A stretch of 14,445 nt of DNA from DATJWY01 sp035500775 (GTDB lineage: Bacteria; Pseudomonadota; Alphaproteobacteria; Acetobacterales; Acetobacteraceae): the NCBI GenBank assembly GCA_035500775.1, contig DATJWY010000195.1:1-14445 (forward strand). Reading direction: 5' to 3'. This document shows, one piece after another, positions 7,560 through 13,819 of this stretch. The notes below the pieces were generated by a model that was given only the letters and a program-made list of their open reading frames with translations, searched no databases and had not been told where the DNA came from. Made by a program: the position numbers and the translations under genes. The stretch's first letter is position 1; each line of letters opens with the position of its first letter.

Positions 7560-8698
7560 CTGCCGCCCCCGTACTGGAGGAAAGCGGGCCACGCCACGTT
7601 CCGGTCGACGCGGATGTAGGCGAGGCCGGGCAGGCCGGAGCGGACCTCCGCCTCATGCGCGCGCAGCAATTTCGGATCGATCCGCACGCGAACACGGAAC
7701 ATCAGCTTATCGCGCTCCGACCTGGTTTCGACCATCTTCGGCGTGAACTGGTTCTGCGAGGCGATGAAGGTGACGCGGGCCGGGATCGGCTGGTCGGGCG
7801 AGGCGTCGAGCAGGATGCGGGCCTCGTCGCCGAGCTTCACCTTGCCCGCCGCCCCGGTCGGCAGGAACACGTCCATATAGACGTAGGTGACATCCAGCAT
7901 GGTGAACACCTTGCCGCCCACGGCCAGCACCTCGCCGATATTGGCGAGGCGGTACTGGATCGGCCCGTCCTTGGGCGCGACCAGGGTGTCGTCGGCGATG
8001 TTCACCCGGATGAGGTTGGCGCTATGGATCGCCGCCTCCATCGATGCGGTGGCGGTGGCGATCCTCGCCTGGGTCGCGTGATACAGCGCGACCGCGACAT
8101 CGAATTGCGACTGCCGCTGGTCCAGCATCTCGCGTGTCTCGAAATCCTGGCGCACCAGGGTGCGGGCGCGCTGCAATTCCTGCGCGGCCAGCTTCACCTG
8201 GCTGCCCTGCTGCGCCAGCACGGCCTGGCTTTCCGCGATGGCGTCCCGGGCCCCGGCGATCTGGGCCTCCGCCTGGGCCAGCTGCGCCTCAAGATCGCGT
8301 GTGTCGATCCGGGCGACGACCTGCCCGGCCCGCACCATGTCGCCCTCATCCGCCAGGATCTGCGCGATCCGGCCAGCGAATTTGGTGGCAATGTCGATTT
8401 CGTCGGCTTCCAGCCGGCCGTTGGAAAAGACGATGCCGGGCGGCAAGGCGGGCGCGGCATGAAACCACCAATAAGCGCCGCCGCCGATGCCGCCGAGCAG
8501 CAGGATCAGCAGGCCCAGCCTCCCCCGCCAGCGCCGCGGCCGCTCCGGCGGCGGGGATACGGGGATGATGGCGCCCGCGGCGGCAGGCAGCGGAACCGGC
8601 AGGGAGCTGCCGCCGGGAGAGCCCCGCGCCTGGAGTTCGCCCTGAACCCTGGGTTCAAGCTGGGGGCCGGTTGAGGGAGGAGAAACCTGATCGGTCAT
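7556..8698 (-). CDS. yhiI: HlyD/YhiI-type periplasmic membrane fusion protein
   Basis: This encodes a 380-residue adaptor of the HlyD family, the first gene of the exporter operon. It would link the inner-membrane ABC proteins to an outer-membrane channel. After a proline-rich, presumably cytoplasmic N-terminal extension (residues 1-58) comes one membrane anchor (about 60-80). The lipoyl-like domain follows, with VSNGRLEADEIDIATKFAG-like sequence (here FSNGRLEADEIDIA), then a long alpha-helical hairpin rich in Ala and Gln (about 135-240). The second lipoyl half contains DDTLVAPKDGPIQYRLANIGEVL. The C-terminal beta domain has QNQFTPKMVET and KLMFRVRVRI. The sequence matches E. coli YhiI as I recall it, apart from the N-terminal extension. 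The ATG has AAGGA about 7 bases upstream. No outer-membrane channel gene is visible in the window. Confidence 0.92.
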   Translation of the reverse strand: MTDQVSPPSTGPQLEPRVQGELQARGSPGGSSLPVPLPAAAGAIIPVSPPPERPRRWRGRLGLLILLLGGIGGGAYWWFHAAPALPPGIVFSNGRLEADEIDIATKFAGRIAQILADEGDMVRAGQVVARIDTRDLEAQLAQAEAQIAGARDAIAESQAVLAQQGSQVKLAAQELQRARTLVRQDFETREMLDQRQSQFDVAVALYHATQARIATATASMEAAIHSANLIRVNIADDTLVAPKDGPIQYRLANIGEVLAVGGKVFTMLDVTYVYMDVFLPTGAAGKVKLGDEARILLDASPDQPIPARVTFIASQNQFTPKMVETRSERDKLMFRVRVRIDPKLLRAHEAEVRSGLPGLAYIRVDRNVAWPAFLQYGGGR

Positions 8699-8810
8699 CT
8701 CGGTCCTTCAAGGCTGGATCACGGGGAGTGGCGGGCGCACGGCGAAAATCGCCCGGCGCGCATCCGCCGCCCCGTCCCCCTGAAGGCGCAGGCTGAACGG
8801 AACCTCGATG

Positions 8811-8822
8811 TGGGTCAACCCA
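8811..8822 (-). promoter_or_regulatory. Possible promoter element or operator upstream of the exporter operon
   Basis: A short palindrome, TGGGT-CA-ACCCA, lies about 113 bases upstream of the membrane fusion gene. Read on the minus strand it contains TTGACC, a good -35 match. The position 17 bases further on (8795-8790) reads CAGCCT, a poor -10. The overlap of a palindrome with a possible -35 box suggests a repressor site, but this is weak evidence based on one short match. Confidence 0.25.
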
Positions 8823-8823
8823 A

Positions 8824-8840
8824 ACGCCGCGACGCGGCGT
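8824..8840 (-). terminator. Short GC-rich hairpin followed by T residues
   Basis: ACGCCGC (8824-8830) and GCGGCGT (8834-8840) form a 7-base-pair perfect stem with a 3-base loop. On the minus strand the stem is followed by TTGGGTT, a weak T-rich tail. It is the last of three hairpins downstream of the aminotransferase gene and is a candidate intrinsic terminator. Confidence 0.4.
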
Positions 8841-8843
8841 AAC

Positions 8844-8868
8844 GGTGAGGCCGGCGGCCGGCCTCACC
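8844..8868. terminator. Perfect 11-base-pair hairpin between ilvE and the exporter operon
   Basis: GGTGAGGCCGG (8844-8854) and CCGGCCTCACC (8858-8868) are exact inverted copies separated by CGG. The stem would be very stable in RNA from either strand. It has no T run directly after it, so termination is inferred only from stem strength and from its place downstream of ilvE. Confidence 0.4.
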
Positions 8869-8875
8869 ATGCGCT

Positions 8876-8910
8876 CCCATCCTCCACCGCGCGGCGCGCC
8901 GGAGGATGGG
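8876..8910 (-). terminator. Probable terminator hairpin of the aminotransferase gene
   Basis: CCCATCCTCC (8876-8885) and GGAGGATGGG (8901-8910) form a perfect 10-base-pair stem around a GC-rich 15-base interior that can itself pair. It starts 8 bases after the ilvE-like stop codon on the minus strand. This position is typical for a transcript end, although the usual run of T residues is absent. Confidence 0.55.
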
Positions 8911-8918
8911 GCAGAGCC

Positions 8919-9821
8919 TCAGGCGGCGGTGCGCGCCGCGACCTCTTCCGGACTCATCCAGATCAGCGCTTCATAGTCCTTCAGCAGCGTCGCGGTGATC
9001 TGCCCCGGGGTGTAGGTGAAATCGCCGATCCGCCGCACCGGGGTGATCTCCGCCGCGGTGCCGGCCAGGAACACCTCGCTCGCGCGCTCCAGGTCGCTGA
9101 ACGGGATGGCCCGCTCCACCACCTTGATCTGCTGCCGCCGCGCCAGCGCCATCACCGTGCGGCGGGTGATGCCGTCGAGGAAGCAATCCGGCGTCGGCGT
9201 GTGCAGTTCACCGTCAATGACGAGGAAGACGTTGGCCCCGGTCGCCTCCGCCACCTGGCCACGCCAGTCCAGCATCAGCGCATCCTGGAAGCCCTCCGCC
9301 TCCGCCTTGTGCTTGGAGAGCGTGCCGATCATGTAGAGGCCGGCGGCCTTGGACGCGGTTGGCGCCGTCTGCGGATGCGGGCGCTTCCAGTCGGCGATGG
9401 CGAGGCTCACCCCCTTCATCCGGTCGGCGCCGAACAGGTTCGGCCAGGCCCAGCACGCCACCATCAGATGGATCTTGGTATGCTGAGCGGAGACCGAGAG
9501 CTGCTCGCTGCCGCGCCAGGCGAGCGGACGGACATAAGCATCGACCAGGCCGTTCGCCTTGATGACGGTGCGGCATGCCTCGTCGATCGCATCGGCGCTG
9601 AACGGGATCTCGAACCCGAGGAGGCGGCCGGAGTTGATCAGGCGTTCGGTATGCTCGCGCAGCTTGAAGATCGTGCCGCCATAAGCCCTCTCGCCCTCGA
9701 ACACGGCGCTGCCGTAATGCAGGCCATGCGACAATACGTGCAGCTTGGCGTCCCGCCAGGGGATGAGCTTGCCATCCCACCAGATCTGGCCGTCACGATC
9801 GTCGAAAGGAACTATCTCCAT
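8919..9821 (-). CDS. ilvE: Branched-chain amino acid aminotransferase (class IV, PLP-dependent)
   Basis: This encodes a 300-residue cytosolic aminotransferase. It is expected to interconvert Leu, Ile and Val with their 2-oxo acids using glutamate/2-oxoglutarate. It has the class IV fold: an N-terminal block with HGLHYGSAVFEGERAY (32-47) and VRPLAWRG (97-104). The PLP-binding lysine is in ASKAAGLY (K158), the cofactor-binding EATGANVF starts at E192, and GTAAEITPV spans 254-262. The family length is about 300, so it is complete. The ATG at 9821 is preceded by GTGGGG about 8 bases upstream. The gene diverges from a MarR-family regulator across a 93-base gap holding a palindrome, which suggests control by that regulator. 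D-amino acid transaminase is a less likely alternative given the VFEGERAY block. Confidence 0.93.
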   Translation of the reverse strand: MEIVPFDDRDGQIWWDGKLIPWRDAKLHVLSHGLHYGSAVFEGERAYGGTIFKLREHTERLINSGRLLGFEIPFSADAIDEACRTVIKANGLVDAYVRPLAWRGSEQLSVSAQHTKIHLMVACWAWPNLFGADRMKGVSLAIADWKRPHPQTAPTASKAAGLYMIGTLSKHKAEAEGFQDALMLDWRGQVAEATGANVFLVIDGELHTPTPDCFLDGITRRTVMALARRQQIKVVERAIPFSDLERASEVFLAGTAAEITPVRRIGDFTYTPGQITATLLKDYEALIWMSPEEVAARTAA

Positions 9822-9837
9822 TCATGGGCCCCACGAA

Positions 9838-9858
9838 ACATAGTTGCTAAACCTATGT
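9838..9858. promoter_or_regulatory. Palindromic operator candidate between ilvE and marR
   Basis: ACATAG (9838-9843) and CTATGT (9853-9858) are exact inverted copies around a 9-base spacer, TTGCTAAAC. The size fits a dimeric winged-helix regulator such as MarR. The site lies immediately upstream of the plus-strand TATAAT and overlaps the place where the marR -35 box should be. It also lies at the start of the leftward ilvE transcript. Binding there could repress both genes; the identity of the binder is inferred. Confidence 0.5.
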
Positions 9859-9870
9859 GGAAGGTATAAT
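9844..9870 (+). promoter_or_regulatory. Putative promoter of the marR-family gene
   Basis: A perfect TATAAT lies at 9865-9870, about 45 bases before the marR start. A partial -35, TTGCTA, lies at 9844-9849 with 15-base spacing. The -35 falls inside the palindrome at 9838-9858, consistent with autoregulation. The spacing is shorter than ideal. Confidence 0.4.
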
Positions 9871-9889
9871 CGGGCGGTCAATTAGTCAA
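9863..9889 (-). promoter_or_regulatory. Putative promoter of ilvE
   Basis: On the minus strand TTGACT (9889-9884) is a strong -35 match, and TATACC (9868-9863) is a fair -10 with 15-base spacing. The predicted transcript would begin inside the palindrome at 9838-9858. This promoter and the oppositely directed marR promoter share the same AT-rich patch. Confidence 0.35.
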
Positions 9890-9914
9890 CAAACCTGACG
9901 TATTCCAAAACGGG

Positions 9915-10475
9915 ATGAGTGCCATGCCTGAGGCCAAGGCCGCCAGTGTGCATGCCGACCAGAAGCACCCGGCGGCCGGAACCAACCTGCTCTTCCTGCG
10001 CGAGGAGCAGATGCGACTCGCACAGGACCTGCTGTTTTTCGCCTACCGGGACTTCACCGGAGCGGCGGATGTGAAGCTTGAAGAGATCGGCCTCGGCCGC
10101 GCGCATCACCGGGTGCTACATTTCATCGGCCGCAACCCTGGGATCATGGTGAGCGACCTCCTCGCCATCCTGCGCATCACAAAGCAGAGCCTCGCCCGCG
10201 TGCTCACCGCGCTGGTGGAGCAAGGCTACGTCGCCCAGGCGCCGGGCCGCGCCGACCGGCGCCAGCGCCTGCTGACCCTGACCGAAACCGGGCAGGAACT
10301 GGAGCGCCGCCTGTTCGAAACCCAGCGCGAGCGGTTGGTCGCCGCGTATCGCGAGGCCGGCGGCGCCGCCGTCGATGGGTTCCGCCGCGTGCTGCGCAGC
10401 ATCATGGATCAGAACGCACGCGACTACCTCGACGCGCACGACACCGAGCGGGAAAAGCGAGCGCGGGCTGTGTGA
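9915..10475 (+). CDS. MarR-family transcriptional regulator (PetP-like)
   Basis: This encodes a protein of 186 residues from the ATG at 9915. The ATG at 9924 is equally possible and has a better-spaced GGGATGAG upstream; it would shorten the protein by three residues. It contains a MarR winged-helix domain: helix 1 with EQMRLAQDLLFFAYRDF (31-47), and LGRAHHRVLHFIGRNPG (60-76). The helix-turn-helix follows at about 78-105 with VSDLLAILRITKQSLARVL. The wing contains GRADRRQRLLTLT (111-123), followed by a C-terminal dimerisation helix. It is divergent from ilvE across a palindrome and is followed by a response regulator. This marR-then-OmpR order recalls petP-petR of Rhodobacter capsulatus, which is linked to cytochrome bc1 expression. 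That link is inference from arrangement. Regulation of ilvE and of itself is equally plausible. Confidence 0.88.
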   Translation: MSAMPEAKAASVHADQKHPAAGTNLLFLREEQMRLAQDLLFFAYRDFTGAADVKLEEIGLGRAHHRVLHFIGRNPGIMVSDLLAILRITKQSLARVLTALVEQGYVAQAPGRADRRQRLLTLTETGQELERRLFETQRERLVAAYREAGGAAVDGFRRVLRSIMDQNARDYLDAHDTEREKRARAV

Positions 10476-10487
10476 CGGCTGGGTAGT

Positions 10488-10609
10488 AAGGCGAGGGGCT
10501 CCGCCCCTCGACCCCGCCAAAGGCAAGCCTTTGGAATCCTTTACTTAAGTAATGGGGGGTCTGGGGCCTCAAGGCCCCAGCGGGGTCCAGGGGCAGCGCC
10601 CCTGGCCTT
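10488..10609. repeat. Intergenic palindromic element, copy 4 (complete)
   Basis: This is a 122-base copy between the marR-like gene and the response regulator gene. It has ends AAGGCGAGGGG and CCCCTGGCCTT, the inner stem CCAAAGGC/GCCTTTGG, the central ACTTAAGT and the stem CTGGGGCCT/AGGCCCCAG. Orientation is the same as copy 2, and the inner 60 bases are nearly identical to it. The left outer hairpin (AGGGGC/GCCCCT) and the right outer hairpin differ by a few bases. The rest of the 177-base gap contains only the possible -10 box at 10640. Confidence 0.85.
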
Positions 10610-10639
10610 CCCCGCATAGGGCCCCCGCCCGAACTGCTC

Positions 10640-10645
10640 TATAAC
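10640..10645 (+). promoter_or_regulatory. Possible -10 box directly before the response regulator start
   Basis: TATAAC lies 7 bases before the ATG at 10653, and no Shine-Dalgarno-like sequence is present (the preceding bases are CGCGCCG). If it is the -10 box, the transcript would start at or next to the ATG and be leaderless. No good -35 is visible 17 bases upstream, so the call is tentative. Confidence 0.3.
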
Positions 10646-10652
10646 CGCGCCG

Positions 10653-11345
10653 ATGCCAGACGAAGCCCATGTCCTGGTCGTCGATGACGACGTCCGCCTG
10701 CGCTCCCTGCTCCAGCGATACCTCGCCGAGCAGGGTTTCCGCGTCACCACAGCGGAGAATGTGGCCGATGCCCGGAACAAACTCCGCCTCTTCCAGCCCG
10801 ATCTCGTGGTGCTGGACGTGATGATGCCGGGCGAGACCGGCCTCTCCCTCACCGAATCGCTGCGCGCCGAGAAATCCGGCCTGCCGATTCTGCTGCTCAC
10901 CGCGCGCGGCGCGCCGGAGGACCGGATCGCCGGGTTCGAGGCCGGAGCAGACGATTATCTCGGCAAGCCCTTCGAGCCGCGCGAGTTGGTGCTGCGCCTG
11001 CGCGCCATGCTCCGGCGCACCGTCCCGCCCCCGGCCGATCCGGTGGGGCCATTGCGCCTCGGCACGCTGGAATTCGACCCCGTGCGCGGCGAACTCCGCT
11101 CTGCCAACGGCCCGGTCCACCTCACCGGCGGCGAGGCCGCGCTGCTCGCCGCCCTCGCCGGCAAGCCGAACCAGGTGCTCTCCCGCGAGGACATCGCCGA
11201 GATCCTCGGCACCGACGACGCGAGCGAGCGGGCGGTCGATGTCCAGGTCACACGGCTGCGGCGCAAGATCGAGCCGGAGCCGCGCGAGCCGCGTTTCCTG
11301 CATACGGTGCGCGGCCGTGGCTACGTGCTGAAGCCGGGTTTTTGA
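10653..11345 (+). CDS. OmpR/PhoB-class two-component response regulator (PetR-like)
   Basis: This encodes a 230-residue cytosolic DNA-binding response regulator. The receiver domain (about 7-120) has the acidic pair D11/D12, phospho-acceptor D55 in VVLDVMMPGETG, T83 and K105 in LGKPFEPREL. The winged-helix output domain (about 135-228) contains the recognition helix RAVDVQVTRLRRKIE (193-207) and the wing VRGRGYVL. It lies one base upstream of a sensor kinase gene, so the two form a cognate pair. It also sits downstream of a marR-family gene, as petR does in Rhodobacter, where PetR is needed for cytochrome bc1 synthesis. An OmpR-like envelope or osmotic role is the alternative. No ribosome binding site is visible before the ATG. 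Confidence 0.92.
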   Translation: MPDEAHVLVVDDDVRLRSLLQRYLAEQGFRVTTAENVADARNKLRLFQPDLVVLDVMMPGETGLSLTESLRAEKSGLPILLLTARGAPEDRIAGFEAGADDYLGKPFEPRELVLRLRAMLRRTVPPPADPVGPLRLGTLEFDPVRGELRSANGPVHLTGGEAALLAALAGKPNQVLSREDIAEILGTDDASERAVDVQVTRLRRKIEPEPREPRFLHTVRGRGYVLKPGF

Positions 11346-11346
11346 G

Positions 11347-12678
11347 ATGACCCGCTTCGCCTCGCACCTGGAACGGCCGGTGCGGCGCATCCTGCCGCGC
11401 TCGCTGCTCGGGCGCAGCCTGCTGATGATCCTGATCCCGATCATGCTGGTGCAGGCCGTGGCGCTGATGATCTTCTATGGCAGCCATCTCGACCTGATCT
11501 CCCGCCGCCTGGCCGGCGCGGTTTCCGCCGAGATCGCCGAGGTCGTGGAGCTGTACGAGCACGCGCCGGATGCCGCCTCCCGCGCCTGGGCGCTCGCCTC
11601 GGCCACCAAACACTTCGACCTCGCCATGCGGCTCGAACCCCGCGCGGTGCTGCAACACCCGCGCAGCGTGAACATCCTCGGCCCGATGGATGACGAACTG
11701 GCGGTCGCGCTGCGGGAGAAGATCGGCCAGCCCTTCGCGATGGATTGGACCTCCGATCCGCAATCCGTGCTGATCCGCATCCAATTGCCGGGTGGGGTGA
11801 TGCACATCGCCGCCCCGCGCAAGCGGCTCTACACCAGTATGATCTATGTCTACGTGCTGTGGCTGGCCGGCTCCGCGCTGCTCGCGTTCAGCATCGCCGC
11901 ATTATTCATGCGCAATCAGGTGCGGGCGATCCGCCGCCTCGCCGCGGCGGCTGAGGCGTTCGGCATGGGGCGGGATATCGGGCCGATCAAGCCGGAAGGC
12001 GCGGTCGAAGTCCGCCGCGCCGCCACCGCCTTCAACCGCATGCAGGAACGCATCCGCCGCTTCCTGATGCAGCGCACGGAGATGCTGGCCGGGGTTTCGC
12101 ACGACCTGCGCACGCCGCTGACCCGGCTGCGCCTCGCCCTCGCCATGCTGCCCGCGCACGACGCGCTGCGGCAGGAGGTCGCGGAGATGACCGCCGATGT
12201 CGAGGAAATGGAGCGGATGATCGGCGGCTACCTGGCCTTTGCCCGCGGCGAGACGGCGGAGGAAGCGCAGACGGTGAACCTCTCCACCCTGCTGGAGGAG
12301 GTGGCGCAGGGCGCCCGCCGCGCCGGGGCGAGCGTGACGCTGGAGGCGCCGGCAGTGCTGGAGGTGAAGCTGCGGCAGGACGCGATGCGCCGCGCCGTCA
12401 CCAATCTGGTGGACAATGCCCGCCGGCACGGGAAACGCATCGCCCTCTCCGCCCTGCGGCAGGAACGGGCGGTGCGGGTGGTGGTGGACGATGACGGACC
12501 GGGCATCGCCGCCGAGCGGCGGGAAAGCGTGTTCCGCCCGTTCGAGAGCGACTCCCATGGCGGGACCGGACTCGGGCTGACCATCGCGCGGGATATCGCC
12601 CGGGCGCATGGGGGGGATATCATTCTGGAAGACAGTCCACTCGGCGGGCTGCGGGCAGCGATACGGTTGCCGGTGTGA
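11347..12678 (+). CDS. EnvZ-like membrane sensor histidine kinase
   Basis: This encodes a 443-residue inner-membrane sensor kinase, cognate to the preceding response regulator. There is a first membrane helix (about 24-46), a periplasmic sensor loop of about 117 residues without a recognised fold (47-163), and a second helix (164-187). A HAMP linker (about 188-241) follows. The dimerisation domain has phospho-acceptor H252 in GVSHDLRTPLTRLRL. The catalytic domain has N box TNLVDNARRHG (352-362), G1 box DDDGPGI (381-387), F box FRPFES and G2 box GGTGLGLTIA (405-414). All kinase motifs are intact. The ATG begins one base after the response regulator stop, so the two are translated together. The signal sensed cannot be told from sequence. 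The phospho-acceptor region is of the EnvZ/HisKA type. Confidence 0.92.
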   Translation: MTRFASHLERPVRRILPRSLLGRSLLMILIPIMLVQAVALMIFYGSHLDLISRRLAGAVSAEIAEVVELYEHAPDAASRAWALASATKHFDLAMRLEPRAVLQHPRSVNILGPMDDELAVALREKIGQPFAMDWTSDPQSVLIRIQLPGGVMHIAAPRKRLYTSMIYVYVLWLAGSALLAFSIAALFMRNQVRAIRRLAAAAEAFGMGRDIGPIKPEGAVEVRRAATAFNRMQERIRRFLMQRTEMLAGVSHDLRTPLTRLRLALAMLPAHDALRQEVAEMTADVEEMERMIGGYLAFARGETAEEAQTVNLSTLLEEVAQGARRAGASVTLEAPAVLEVKLRQDAMRRAVTNLVDNARRHGKRIALSALRQERAVRVVVDDDGPGIAAERRESVFRPFESDSHGGTGLGLTIARDIARAHGGDIILEDSPLGGLRAAIRLPV

Positions 12679-12706
12679 GGCGCCAGAAGGCTGCTGAATA
12701 AGCGAA

Positions 12707-12856
12707 GACCAGGGCGCTGCCCTGGACCCGCTGGGGCCTTGAGGCCCCAGACCCCCGCAAATTTGAAAAGCCCGCAACAATAGCCGCAAATTCCCCAAAC
12801 GAAATGGGGTCTGAGGCCAATGGCCCCAGCGGGGTCGAGGGGCGGAGCCCTCGCCT
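12707..12856. repeat. Intergenic palindromic element, copy 5 (two right halves head to head)
   Basis: The left part (12707-12756) is close to the reverse complement of the right half of copy 2. It contains ACCCGCTGGGGCCTTGAGG and CCCCAGACCCCC. The right part (12803-12856) is a right half in direct orientation: TGGGGTCTGAGGCC, GGCCCCAGCGGGGTC, AGGGGCGGAGCCCTCGCCTT. Between them are two direct copies of CCGCAAATT (12755-12763 and 12784-12792). It lies in the 251-base gap between the convergent sensor kinase and cytochrome genes, and no gene is seen there. Confidence 0.75.
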
Positions 12857-12929
12857 TGCCTTTGGATGATTTATCCCAACGCTTATGGCGACTCCGCCCC
12901 CGGACCCGCGCAATTGAACGACCCGGCCC

Positions 12930-13370
12930 TTACGAACCTCCACAGCCCTTGGAATATTGCTGCATCAGGCCCTGGCGCATCCGCACCAGCGTCGCGCCAT
13001 CCAGCGGCGAGGCCCGGAGCTTCCGCACCTCATCCGCGGTGTATGGCCGCGCCCCCTTCGGCGCGCTCGCCCCGCCTAGCTTGAAGGCGACGAAGTTCAT
13101 CACATCCGCGAGGTCCTGATCGTCACGGATCAGCGACAGCGCCACGTTCGGCAACCGCACCATGTATTCCCGGCCGGGCTCCGAGCAGAGGAACATCCCG
13201 GCGCGGTCGCGCAGCGTCGGCACCTCGGGCACCGAAACGCCCTCGATGCCATGGCAGCCGCCGCACCGCATGAGATACAGCGATTGCGCGTGATTGAGCC
13301 GCGTCGTGTCGGCCCGCGCCGCGACCGGGCCCACGGCCAGCAGCGCGAGCAACAGGCCGAGCCGCTTCAT
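12930..13370 (-). CDS. Small c-type cytochrome (single heme), third gene of the amine dehydrogenase operon
   Basis: This encodes a 146-residue periplasmic protein with a signal peptide (MKRLGLLLALLAV, cleavage probably after residue 20, ARA) and one heme-binding CGGCH at 36-40. It is expected to pass electrons in the periplasm, probably from the amine dehydrogenase to the respiratory chain. The usual axial-methionine motif (MPxF or similar) is not seen at the expected place. There the sequence reads VRLPNVALSLIRDDQDLADVMNFV (71-94), so the sixth ligand could be M70, M91, another residue or open. Cys61 and Cys143 are extra cysteines outside the heme motif. Its ATG overlaps the preceding cytochrome's stop as ATGA, and AAGGTGG lies about 6 bases upstream. 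Small cytochrome genes also follow the light-chain gene in the aau cluster of Alcaligenes faecalis. Confidence 0.88.
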   Translation of the reverse strand: MKRLGLLLALLAVGPVAARADTTRLNHAQSLYLMRCGGCHGIEGVSVPEVPTLRDRAGMFLCSEPGREYMVRLPNVALSLIRDDQDLADVMNFVAFKLGGASAPKGARPYTADEVRKLRASPLDGATLVRMRQGLMQQYSKGCGGS

Positions 13371-13819
13371 GGCACCACCTTCGCCGCGACCAGGGCGGCA
13401 CGCTCGGCATGCACCGCGCTGGGCACGAGCGGCTTGCCCCGCTCCGCCGCGATCTCGGCCGCGGTGAACGGTGTCGGCTTGCCGCCGCCAAGGCCGGACA
13501 GCCAGCGCAGCACCGCCGCGATCTCCGCGTCCGAGCGCGTCGCGAAGGACGGCATGTAGCCGACGATGGTCGCGCCATCGATGCTCACCATGCCGGACAT
13601 GCCGTTGAGCAGCACATGGGCAAGATACCGCCTGCCCTCCGGATGGGCGGCGATCACCCCCACCCGTCCGGCCAGGCGCGGGAATTGACCGGGCACGCCG
13701 ACCGCGCCCGTCTGATGGCAAAGTCCGCAATTGGCGTCGAACACCGCCTGCCCGTCCACCGTCTCCGCCCGCGCCGCGAAAGGCAGGAGGAGCAGCGCGA
13801 TCAGAAGCCCCTTCCTCAC
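13367..13819 (-). CDS. Small class I c-type cytochrome (single heme), second gene of the amine dehydrogenase operon
   Basis: This encodes a protein of about 150 residues starting at a GTG that overlaps the MauA-like stop codon as GTGA. An in-frame start further upstream would run inside the mauA-like gene and hide the signal peptide. The N-terminus (VRKGLLIALLLLPFAARA) is a typical signal peptide. The heme site CGLCH is at residues 31-35, and the axial methionine is in the classical GYMPSF (M89). The domain ends near residue 110. A charged C-terminal tail of about 35 residues follows (FTAAEIAAERGKPLVP and on). It is a good candidate for the direct electron acceptor of the tryptophan tryptophylquinone enzyme, in the role amicyanin has in Paracoccus. 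No copper-protein gene is visible here. The function is inferred from operon position. Confidence 0.88.
   Translation of the reverse strand: MRKGLLIALLLLPFAARAETVDGQAVFDANCGLCHQTGAVGVPGQFPRLAGRVGVIAAHPEGRRYLAHVLLNGMSGMVSIDGATIVGYMPSFATRSDAEIAAVLRWLSGLGGGKPTPFTAAEIAAERGKPLVPSAVHAERAALVAAKVVP

Noticed and set aside
6504..8674. Two long plus-strand frames (371 and 446 residues)
   Set aside because: They mirror the RbbA-like and HlyD-like genes on the other strand and contain no recognisable domain or ribosome binding site.
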